DNA from: Pelecanus crispus | Taxonomy: Eukaryota; Chordata; Aves; Pelecaniformes; Pelecanidae | Length of the DNA stretch: 64,000 bases | Reading direction: 5' to 3' | Assembly (NCBI RefSeq): GCF_030463565.1 | Contig: NC_134645.1 | Location: 2,177,501-2,241,500 of the forward strand | In this document: positions 42,401 through 54,100 of the stretch, one piece after another | Position numbering within the stretch: the stretch's first letter is position 1 | Layout: each line of letters opens with the position of its first letter | Program-made: the position numbers and the translations under genes | The notes under the pieces: generated by a model | What the model was told of the DNA's origin: nothing | The model's database searches: none | Seen by the model: only the letters and a program-made list of their open reading frames with translations

Positions 42401-45400
42401 TGCCTGCATGCACCCAGATCTTGCACAGCTGACTACCCAGAGCCTTTTCACTTCCTGCCAGGGCACCCGGAGGTCGGCACATCTACGCAACTGCCTGCCG
42501 CCGCGCTGCCAGCCCGCGCCGAACCTCGCAGGCCCCCGCCAATGGCTTGCCTCTGCGCTAAGTCCTTGGAATGCAGCTGCCGAGCGAGAGGCTCGCCTTC
42601 ACAATGGACAACTGCTCTCTATCCAGCGTTCAGAAGCAAACAAAAAATGGGTTTCAGCGCCAAAGAAAGGCCGGTTTGTGTCAACGGAGAAGGAAGTTCT
42701 AAAAAAAAAAAAAAAAACCAAAAAACAAAAAAAAACCCACCCGCAAACAGCGTACGATTTACAAACATTGTATGAACAAGGGCCGTTACACTGGAACCTT
42801 TCTGTAGGCTGAAAGGTAAGCAGAAAATCTTCACGGTCTTCAAATAATAGCAAAAACAGTGCAGAAGCACAAGAGCGAGCCTTTTCTGGACCACTTTAAG
42901 AACAGCCAGCGTTGTACCAATACAGAAACGTAACAGGAGTGTTGAGAACGGGCAGCTTTCAAATGCATCTGCAGTGCACAGTGACAACTGTCACCATAGC
43001 ACCATACAGGCTGCTATAAAGAAAATTAACTCTAGACCGGCCAAAACCAGTACGCGGCCACAAATAGGCAAATTGCTGCTGATGTCTGTTCAGGGAGGCG
43101 TTTTCCAGTTATGCTAAATAAACTTCATATTTAGACATACGCTAAATAAACTTCATATTCACACACGACACTGATCCTCGGGGTTTCCACTGATCTTTTA
43201 TGCAGAGCATCGAGCCGGCAAGATCTGACTCTGCGGTTTCACTTTCAAAGCTTGGTCAAGCCCGGTGTGGGGCAGCCCCAGCTGGAGACAGACCAACCCC
43301 AAGAAGAAGCCAGCAACCCATCCAGCGGTCAAAGTCTGCCAAGCACACACATCGGCAGACCGGGGTTTGCCATTTTCAAGATTTCCTACCGCGGAACGAC
43401 CATTTAAAATCATGGTTGACATGCTAAGCAGAAGCAGTTGCAGACTGGGCCACAGAATTCAAGCCTCGTTTCACCCTGATCATCAGATGTGTTGGAAGCC
43501 AGCTTGGTCCTTGGCTGCCTTGCTGCAAGTCAGTAACAACAGAACAATCCCAGGCTGGTAGAACTGGGTGGTTATTGCATGACCGCACGTGGTGCCAAGC
43601 ACGTGGAGCTGACTTCAACCAACAGAGCTTTCCCTGTCCTAGGAGCAGCACGGCCAGTGGGACCGACAGGCTTGTCTAACTGGATCCCAAAGGTCAGAAA
43701 ACAAGTCTGCATCACAGGCGTTTCGAGACTTGGCACGTCTGCCCCACAATCCCTAGCAAGAAAAAGCGAGAGATTTCACAAAGTACATGCTAGAATGAAA
43801 ACAAGTCTGACACAACCAGATTGTCCCCCAAAAATGCAAATACTATCTCACAATTAATTATTAATGAGCCAAAGCGGTATTTTTGTTTCACTTCTGCTTA
43901 ATCATACACCCGTGCACGTGTGCACAATGTACAAACTGGGGAAGCCATTCCAAAGCCCTGATTACTCACGATAACAATTTAAAAAGCTCAAGGGCTGCAC
44001 AAGCCCGTGCAACCTGTTCCACCATTTAACTCACCTGAACCAGAATTCGGATAGATTTTCAGCACGTTAATAAAAAGGAAAAATAATCCTGTGATAGCCT
44101 GATAGCCTGTGGTGTTCATCCTACCGTTAGCATTATTCAGCCATTAAAACCTAGCAAGTCATTGAAATGATTTAAAATAAATAAATAAAAGTTAGACATT
44201 TTAGTACCAATAACTCCATGGGGGCCTGTCTTTAAAAGTGCTAAAAATAGAAGTCATGGCATCCCCAGGGTAAACGTATTTCATCCTGCCTACTTAGATG
44301 ATCAATACCATAGGTATTAATCAATAACACAGGTTACACCACTTCCACTATGCTGGTTCCTCAGCTCCTACGGCTGTAGCACAAGAAACATATGGACCAA
44401 AACTAAAACTAACTTTAGGGTTATATTAATTAAAAAGTAGTGGTTTAGTTGGAAATTCTAAGTATGAAGCATACTTTCAGCTCTCCTCTGGTTTAGATTT
44501 GATCGTTACTTTTTTTTTTTAAGGCTATTTTTTATCATGGAAAGCAGCATGTTGCAATATTCGCTTCTATATTTATTTTGGGGCAAGATGAATAGTGTAA
44601 TCAGTCCCTGAACTTTACCCACCATTTTCCATGCCGCTGGAGCCTGACCTAATGAAGGAAGAACACACGAAACAAGGCGTCTTCACCTCGCTACAAATGC
44701 TATCAGAAACCACACTAAACCAGGCCTCAAGAACAGTTGCAAAAGGAGAGGAACCAGACTTCTGCTTCCCCAGAAAAACCACCTTCTTGCTCTGCTTCCA
44801 TTTTCTGTTAGACTCTATCTCTACAAGTTATATTATAATTAAGTCTCAAGGCAGTAGGGACTTCCTTGGAGGGAGAAATAGGCACTAAAGCAGCTTCCTC
44901 CACCGAAGGGGATGCCACTATGTAAAAAAAAAAGGGGAGAAGAGGAATTTAAAACCCTGCTTGAAACAGTTACACCAGCACAAAATCCGCACGTAGGATG
45001 CGTTCAGGTTTGCTTTGCTCACTTGAGGCCAGCTCCACCACACGCTAGCCAGGTCTGCATTTTGCAAAGAAGCCAAGACCCCCGCATCACTGGCCTCCGT
45101 GCGGCTGTAACAGCGTTCCCCCCAAGTGTGCCGTACAGGCACGCTCAGGATTGGCAATTCATTCATTTTAAACTAAGAAAGACTCCATTATTCTCCAGGC
45201 CTCAAAAATTGTAGGCTCGGAAATGTCTGCTTTCAGTTGCAGTGAGGGACAGACCACCACCAACCCTGCTCGTCAGCTGTTAAAAGAAAACCTGAAAATT
45301 GGGCCTGAATACCCAAAGGTAACTTGCCTTTCAATTTTTACAAAAACCTTCTGACCTCATCCCCCCCCCCCTTTTTTTTCCCCCGCCCCAACCCCAAGAA

Positions 45401-46504
45401 TTTCAGGCCTGATGTATGGAGTGCTGAACATGTAAACTAGTTACACATCAAGAACATTAGTTACCAAACACTGCAGAGTATTTTTTTCCTAACATTCTAC
45501 AGCCCTTTAATGAAAGATTAGAACTTGTAGAAACTTGTTTTGCAGGGCCAATGTTTTTTTCCCCTGCAGGGCTTTTTTTGCTACATATTTAGGTTCTGAT
45601 AGAGCATTCTATGGATTCTAGACAGTTGGCAATTTTGTCCAAGTAGAAAAAAACATAGATTTTGAACAACAGCTATACAAAAAAGAGGAAAATTTCACAA
45701 GTACCAAGCTTGACAGGGCCCTTTAAGAAGATATTTGAGTATCCAGAGACGATTAACATTTTTTAGAGCTTGTCTCGTTGATAAAGTTTGAAGATTACGT
45801 ATTCAAATAAGGCTTAAACTCTTACACACTGAGCACTAATATAACAATCCACAGAGATTTACACTGCTGATCTCCCATTAGTGGTTACAGGAACAAAGGT
45901 CAGAACCACGCTAATTTAAGGTTAGCTACTTATTTACCTAAAACAATTTGATATTACGGCTGTAAATTCTGAAAAGTCAGACACAGTTTTACCTAGAATC
46001 CAACAGAATTATGAAAAACCCAAAGCAAATGTGATTAAGGGTAGACTCCAAACATGCTATGCCAAACAGGGAAAAAAAAAACCCAAACACCACCCTGCTG
46101 TAGTCTGTACGCGATTTCTCCGCATGAAATTATTAAACTACATGAACTGCAGATAACTACATTCTCTCGAGTTAATGGTTAGTATCTTTAAATTATTAAC
46201 AATCTAGGAATTTCAAAGGAACATCAACTAAATTCAGACTATGCTGCTATTTGTGCAGCACATACCGAAACAAGCTGGTCTTTAATATGCTCCGTAGGAC
46301 TGAAAAACATCCGCAGTGTCACACAAGCTACTTCACCTACATAAATAATTTATTCTCCTGCATTGCTCATATTTACCCATTTTAACCTACAGCTTTTACT
46401 ATTTTGCATACAGTACAAATAGATCGTACACCTTCAGATACGTTTCACATTCAAATACATGCTACAAACACCATTTGCTGAAAACAACCCGTAGCATCTT
46501 TAGC

Positions 46505-46536
<32 letters not shown>

Positions 46537-46602
46537 GAAGAAGGGAAAAAAGGTGAAAGAACAAATACCCTTATCCTTCCAACTGCTCGGCTGACTGTCC
46601 AT
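27362..46602 (-). CDS. RTN4: RTN4 isoform Nogo-C (199 residues, spliced)
   Basis: The short reticulon-4 isoform comes from an internal promoter and, in mammals, is abundant in muscle and also made in brain. Seen: an alternative first exon (46602-46569) spliced to the RHD exons 38742-38535, 35727-35589, 29932-29863, 29170-29124, 27909-27851 and 27404-27362. It encodes 11 unique residues plus the 188-residue domain, 199 in all, the same length as human Nogo-C. It lacks the Nogo-A inhibitory region but keeps Nogo-66 and both hairpins. The model rests on N-terminal similarity, donor and phase; no transcript evidence is available. Confidence 0.85.
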
Positions 46603-49600
46603 CTCTCCACAAACGACCTACCCTCCAGCTGCGGTTATCAATTATGCATACCAAGAGGACAGCTGCAAGAGAAGAAATCTACAGCCCAGGATGGGAAACA
46701 TGGGCTTCCCCAGCAGCGTCTGCAGTCTGCTGCTGCACTGGTGCTGCAGGAGGCCGGTCAGCTGACGGCGCGGGGTGTGGAACACGACTGACGCAGTGTG
46801 AGCCGTCGCCAGGCTCCTAATGCTCCGGCGCTACAGCTAAAATGCAATCCCCGACTGCTGCGGCCATTTGCTTCTTTACTGCTTGCCAACAGAACCGAAA
46901 AGGCGCAAGGCAGAGAAAGAAATCACTGGCACGACGGGAGCCGGCTGCTCCCTGCAGAGCAGCGGCGGTGCATTGGCAACCAGCGCGGCGAGGCTCAGCG
47001 CAGGCTAACAAAAGCCGAACCGCCCTAAGCTGGCTTTTCGTATCTGAGCGGAGCTAGAAGCAGTCACCAGACAAGCTTTGAACAGATTGCTTTTCGAACA
47101 ATGGTTAAAACACACTTATAAATCTCCTAGATATACGCCTTCCCTCTTTTTTTTTTTTTTTTTAAACCAATGTCTAACAGAGACATCTTTGTAATGCACC
47201 TCTTGCTCTAAAAAAAAGCTTGAAGGAAAACAGAATAGGACCCTTTCTGTGCCTGGAACAAAAGCAAGAGGCTCCTGAAGAACACAAGAAGTCTTTTTTG
47301 CTGGTATCTTTAGCCCTTATGAACTGCTCAGCCACATTTATACATCTTAACGGAGGTTTCAGAAGAACAGTTCTCTCGCCCTCTCCCTAACTCCTACAAC
47401 CAAGCACCTTCCCTTTTTTATTTTACATCAGCATCCTGTGTCGTCAGCTGCAGACCTGACAATTAAATGCTCCCTTCATTTAAATAAAACCAAGGACCTC
47501 AAACTTTAGAGTACTAACATATAGAAAGTAACATACAGGAAGTATTGTACAGATGTGAGATGAGCAAAAACTAGAAACTCAAAATCTGAAAGAGAAGAGC
47601 TGTGAGAACGATGTTGTCATTCTGTGTTCCATCCCTACTGAAAAAAAAACCTGACTACCCTTCTAGTTTGGAGTCTCTTAATGTCTGGGGCTGACAATAA
47701 AATGCTAAAAACTCCCCTGCCTTGAAAACCTCTTAAAAAATTGATACATCATTTTCTAAAGAACTAGAAAAGAACATTTACACATTTCCACAAAAATACT
47801 CTAGACTGGAGATCCCCATTCGGTCCTTAAATAGACAGTGTTACCTTCCATTAAAACAATCTTATGTGGAGAAAGATTACCACAAAGTTACCCGAAAGCC
47901 ATGTTTATTGCTTCCATTGCCACATAAATTTAAGGCCTCCTGTGACAGCAAGACCTGCTACCTATATTTTTAACTTATGCAAAGATGTACATTTCATTCA
48001 CAATTCCAACAGGTAAATCAAAACACACGCTATAGGAGGGAAGTGGGAAGCACGCGTTCAAACAGCATAGCGCAAGAAAATTTGAAAAGTTGCACTGTAC
48101 CAAAAAAGTACAAAACGTATCTGAAAAGCTGCTGTCTTTGAGCCGAAATTCTTAAGACCAACTGGAAACCACCAAAATCTGTGATTCTCCCCCCACATTT
48201 GTCTGGCTGGCTGCATCGTCACTAAATTAGTCAAAAACTCGATGCTTTCAGGCAGTTCTTTGCACTAACTGTAAAATTTCTAAAGATATGCAATTAAAGC
48301 CTCTTCATTTCATATTCTATTACATACTTAAAATAGTACGTTAATGCAACACGTTCCTAAACAGGCGTTTTGTTGCAGCCACAGCAAATCGGCAGCAGCT
48401 GGAATGGGGACGAAGACGCAGCCCGGCCGTGAGAACGTTACCGGGCGCTGCCCTCCCATCTCCAGCGAGCCGCTCACTCCCTCCATCCCTCCACGGGAGC
48501 TCCTCCCTGCCCTCAAGATCCTCCTCTTGACCCTTTGCACGCAGCGTTCACTCTTAACCTTCCGTGCAAACGATACCTAAAATGAAGTCCGTATCCCTCT
48601 GCACTCGCATCTCTTATTTCAGCCGAGCTACACCCTTGCAACTCTATTCTACGTAGAAACTGAGTACCGGCACCGTCAACAAACTTCTGCATGAAGCTTT
48701 ATTGTTTCGCTAGAGAAACTGCTACCTGTTTGTACGCCAGCGTCTAAACAAACGCTATCTAACTAGCAGGCTACTCACAACATGGCATTATCAAGCCACC
48801 CAGACAACTAAAACAGACGCAATCGGTTCTAAACACGTTCTCCCACTGAACGCACCTACGTTCAACGGGCCCGCGTGCTGGCAGGGCGAGCGCTTCGCTC
48901 ACGCCACAGTCACCAAATCGCCCCGAGCAGATGGACTGGCAACAGCGTTTCCGCACTGAAGAGCGTGCCGGGCTTCCCGCAGGAGAGCGTTTTGGATGAC
49001 TACCTAATTCTTCTCTTGCCTGAAGCCTCAGTCAGTGCTGGCCGCCTGTCTGTGCTCCTGGGAGAGCTGATAGCTTCCCACAAACGCTCCATTTTCTCCA
49101 CAATTCTGCCGCTCTGCAAGTAACTTCCCAAAGGCCGTGCTCTGTTAGCAGCCTTAGCTATACCAGCCTTCGCCTCTCAACAGGGACGACATGAGAGCTC
49201 TAATAAAACACAGCAGGTCTACGTGTTTCCTTCAGAACAGTTTCACTCAAGGTTGTTCAGGTTTCCCCCCCCCCCCCCCTCATTCCTCCTACTCCTCCGC
49301 AAATTCTCCACCCTAGAACAAAGTCTCCATTTATTATTATTTACCTGGTAGCATAAAAGAAGACCTGAACAATCAAAGAATCTAAAAATACAATCAGATG
49401 AAATTAAATTAAGATTTTATGTTGAATTAAATGATATTTTACAAATAATCTGCTCCTGAAAGAAACTCCAGAGGCATTCCAAAGCATTTTTCCCCCAGTG
49501 AAAAAACCAAACAAGACCAAACCAAACGCTTCCTTTCTGCTGAAGGGCTCTATTTAACTAACTACAAATACGCAAGCTAACAGAAATGAACCAAAGGGGT

Positions 49601-51112
49601 ACAGAGCTGGTGTGAGGCAGCATTTCCAGCTTCCCCAAAGTTTCACGTAACTAGAATGACCTGGTTTGCTGTTACAGAATCACAGGAAGTCTTGTATTTC
49701 TCCTCCCGTGCTTCGGGAGGAAAAAGAAAAGCTTCATCATTACTACTGCTCAGCCACCTTCTCAAAGCACATTTCCCACTTGGACTTCACCTTTGAATTT
49801 GCCCCCTCAAGAAAACGTGGGAAATGTAAGGTATTAGTAATTAGCTGCATTTGTGTAATTCAATTACAGAGCACCCTAGAGCATATATGAAAAAAAGAGA
49901 TCTGTAAACTCATAAGATTTAATCTGACATGCATGTCTACGGAGCCTGGCGTTCAAAACCACCACAAACCAGGGGTGTCCTGTAAAACCGGCTGCCTCGA
50001 TAGTAAAGATCTCAATGCCATTTTCAAATATTATTGTAACATTCAGCATGAATATACCGAGAGATTTAAACTGCCAGCGTGGTTACAGGTTGGTACACAA
50101 CTTGAGGTTTAGATCTAGGGGGGCAGTGCGGGGGGTGGTGGTGGTGGTGGTGGTGTCCACAATATACTTTGATTTTGGAATTCAGTAATATAAAATCGTC
50201 TGCATCCCACTGATCAAAAAAAGGTTTATGGAAAGCATGGTTTTCTAGCCTGTTTGGGAGAACTAATGATCTCTAGCCAAAAGTAAGTAAGGGGTTATGA
50301 GTGAAGAAAGCATGTACAACAGAAGAACTAAGATATGTAATATGTACATAGTTTTTAACTCCAAGAATGTTAAAACTCATTCCGCCAGTTCAGAGTTTCT
50401 CAAAACCTGGGGTGCAATCCTCCGAAAGGCGCGGGGCACCGGCGTTACAGTTCTTTTACAAAAACACTAGATGGCATCAAAGCCCTCTTTTATATAAGAG
50501 CGTGCCTTAAAACATGACTTCCCCAAGTCCCTGCTGCATGGCCCTGCGCACACACCCCAGCAGCACAAGCCCTGGCAGAAGCCGGAGCCGCCGCCGGCTC
50601 TGGGACAGGGCAGCAGCAGCAGAACAGTCAGGGAACATCCGCTCTGAAGTCACACCTCGTCATGTGCAATGTTTTTATGGAGATCAGAAATACGTGTTTT
50701 GAAGTCTGGCAGGCATGAGAGCGGAGCAGCACGATTAGCTGCTAGGAAGCCAAATACAGCACGTGCTGAACAATGGAAGGAGGGAAGGAAAAAAAAAAAA
50801 AAACCACTGTATAGGAATTGCTAGTGTTGCAGGGGGGTATTTGCTGTTGAAATTGTTATAAATAAGAGCTTCTTACAAGGAGAGGGGGTTCTTTATCGTT
50901 AACTACAGTTCTGAATGTGCTTTAGTTTGGATTTTCTGGTTCTGCTTGTTCATTTTTTAAATCTGTGCAGCTATGAAGTACAAGGCCCCTGTGGTCTGAT
51001 ACCATTACAAAATGAAACAGGCTACCCAAGGGTCTGCCAGGCAGCATTAAACAAACCCCATTCTCCCCACGAGGCTGTTCAAAGCTTTACATTTGCTTTA
51101 CTAGAGTGGTGT

Positions 51113-51151
<39 letters not shown>

Positions 51152-54100
51152 CAACCCTTTTAGAGTTTCTGTTAGTTCCCTGCAGCCCACTGGGACTGTT
51201 GGAAGTTGCACTTTCAGGTACACACAGGTATGTTGGCATTTAGGTTAGCTTTCAAAAAGACTGTTAAGTAAGCGTTCAAGAACCTCAAGTGCACCGGTAA
51301 GGCAGTTCAGATGAATGTTTTAACAAGCATCAGTCATACAATCGCACCAATTGATTTCCAGAAGTCTCGAGGCACAGGAAAATGTATTTGAGTTCCACTG
51401 ATGGGAAGACAGAAAAAACCCACACAATGAAAGTAGACTTAGAAGGCCAAACACGTGCACAGATCCACTTCTTGGCCTTGTGATGAATTATCCCTCCTTT
51501 CTGAGAGCGTGGAAGGCAAGCGTATGTGTTAGCTCTTTAATGCTACTTTGAAATTGTGCTTAAGTAGTGTGGTACTAAAAGCAGACAACTGATTTTGTTC
51601 ACAGCTTGTCATTAGACCCTTCAGGCAGGTCTCAGAAGTCCAGTTCTGTATTCTGTAATACAGCAGAAGCAAGCAAACAAGTAAACAGCACAGGTTGTGG
51701 GGGGAACAAAAAAAACCTAGAAAAAATGGATGACATTTTTGAGTTAGTATTTTCATCTATTTAGCTTTAAGAAAGTGTTCCTCTGGAGTAAAGCAAAAAA
51801 AAAATGTTATTTTTCTTCCCAAACAACACAGCACATCAAAAAGTAAAATTGCAAGTGCTTTACAGAGTGAGCACACTGACAGAAAGCCTGCAGACAGTTC
51901 CCTGCACCCCCAGCCCAGCCCTGTGCCTGGCCCGTCTCCCACCCCTCAACTAACACCAACGCTGGACAGACGCGTGCCCTGTCCCAGCGCCGTGCCACTA
52001 GAAGGGAGAAAGACGCCACGGCTCAGCTCGCTCCTCTCCTGCTATGGCAAACGGTTTTACGCGCAGCTTCTCCAGCAGTTCCCCACAGACAGAAGAGCAG
52101 CAGCTGTGTCCTTGTCAGACCCAAAGTAAGAGTCTTTCTTCCCAAGGCAGTGATTTGCCACCTCCAGTCTGCTACATCCATGCAACGATTAAAGACCGCT
52201 CTGCAAAGGCTCCCTGTTGAAAATACTAACAAAAAAGCTGGTATACCAAGTGTAATGTTCAGGGGATTTTTAAAGCAGTCTGCTCTCAACAATTACCTCT
52301 TTGACATGTAGTATAAGATGCATAGCAGCTGTTACTATATGTTGGAAGCCTGAGCGTAAGGAGCGAAGTCTTCACAGAAGACAAACACAGTGTTTTAACA
52401 GTGCAGGTATCACTGAAATTTCATCACAAGGGAAGTGGGAAATTCTCTCCTTTCTGCCTACCTCTATGAATAGAAGAGCTGGGACAGGAGGAATGGCAAC
52501 TATCATGCAAAGTTAAACATAAAAACTCCATCTTCTACCTTATTTTCCGATCCCTATTTTGACTGCACTAACACCCTGATGTTCCCCTCAACCCTATTAT
52601 CCCCTTCCAAAATACATTTGATGCAGAAGAAGTATGTTAGGAATGCAGTATTTTATGACTGTAGACTGCGGCTACTACACAAATATACTACTGCTGAGTC
52701 AAACTAATATTTGGGTTTCCATTTAGAACAGAGGCATTACGCCTTCTGCAGTAGCTGCTTTGAGCGGGCATACTGGTGGTGCAAGACTTCAGTCGCAGCA
52801 GAGTGCTGCGCTACCAAAAAGCAAAGTACTCCTCTAGTCTAAAAGAGCTGGAATTTCCTGAGGTATTCAGTTTAGAGAATAGAATGCAACACAACAATGG
52901 TCTTATCCTTCCTTCAACTTTGTGCTACTTTAACTACACATTACTGAAGAAAAATTACTACACTGAAGTGCAAGCCCCACCTGAAAAAAAAATGGTAATT
53001 AGTATCTGTGCTGTGTATAAACCATTTTTAATGTTTGCAAGATACTCAACTTCTTAATGGCCACTTTCCTAGTAACCTGAATACTAAGCTCCCTGATGTG
53101 CACTATTTATTTTAAACCGCTGGCCTTGATCTAACGCAAGCTGCAAGTCACACGAGCGGAGATGCGCAGGTTCTTTTCCAGATTCCAGACACACAGAGTA
53201 GCAGCAAGGGTATTTTCCTAAGTTTCAAAGTCTGATGTCTGAACTGGGTATGAAAAGAAAGAAATGCCTCTTCAAATCACATATACACAGCAGACTGAAA
53301 CACCATCCTTGGCTTACTATCACATATTAAGAGCAAGTTTGGAAGGCCACCTAATGGCCAGCCTGTAGACAACCACAGAGGCTTGCAGCGAACAGTGACT
53401 TATTTCTGTATCAACAAGATCACCAGCAGCAGAACTGAAGGAGAAAACTGGAGACAGTGAGTCCATCCCTGATAAACAGAAAAAAAAAGTACTAAAGCAA
53501 TCAGAATATGAAAAAGGTAAAAGCGCAGGCACTAACATGTTCTGTTACCCTCAACCTACACAGAGAAGTTTACAGAAAGTGACTTAAAAAGATAAGTCAT
53601 GACATGCTTAAGTTTAGCTAAAGAATTATGCAGATTAGTGAACTGCGAGAGAGCATACACAGATTACCTGAAGATTTATTCAGCTTTGCTGAAAATATAG
53701 CAGTAGGTTTTTCCTTTTCTTTAACAGAAGCAGCTTCTCGCTCAGCTTCCTTCTCAAAAGCTTCTGGTTTTACTACACTGACTATCTCTTTTTCAGCGGA
53801 TAAAGGTGAGGTATCTGTGGCCGGTAAGGACATCATGGCTACTTCAGGCACTTCTCTGTCCACAGCCTCCAAGGACTTTTTCAAGGCATTAATATCTTCC
53901 TCAGCTTTTACTTCTACATTCTTGGTAGACAGATCGCAGGGTAGCTCCGGGCAAGGCAGCTGCCTCTTCTCACTTTCAACTGCCTTACTGATCTCTTCAC
54001 TTTTCTCTTTGTGCATTACTTCTCTGTCAGCGGCTTCTGCCACAAGCTCAGGTGCGGTTTTAGGATGAGCTAACATCACAAAGTCTTCTTCCACTGGGAC

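Larger units (their letters stand above)
38743..46568 (-). other. RTN4: RTN4 intron between the Nogo-C exon and the RHD
   Basis: Non-coding. It carries A-tracts and A/C-rich low-complexity sequence (41757-41820), T20 at about 42271-42290, a 28-bp tandem repeat at 43113-43160 and a GC-richer patch at 42,470-42,600. No gene was recognised. Confidence 0.7.
47051..53667 (-). other. RTN4: RTN4 intron between Nogo-A exon 3 and the Nogo-C promoter
   Basis: Non-coding. GC-richer patches lie at about 48,390-48,500 and 48,850-48,980. Homopolymer and simple repeats are at 49265-49279, 50118-50154 and 51120-51150. No gene was recognised. Confidence 0.7.

Noticed and set aside
45604..45621. attctatggattcta as a CR1 LINE 3' end
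   Set aside because: Only one imperfect copy of the octamer and no CR1-like sequence beside it.
50880..51150. Sequence before the A31 tract as a processed pseudogene
   Set aside because: No AATAAA, no recognisable coding similarity and no target-site duplication seen.
53628..54068. 146-codon + strand frame opposite the Nogo-A exon
   Set aside because: A shadow of the real coding frame on the other strand.
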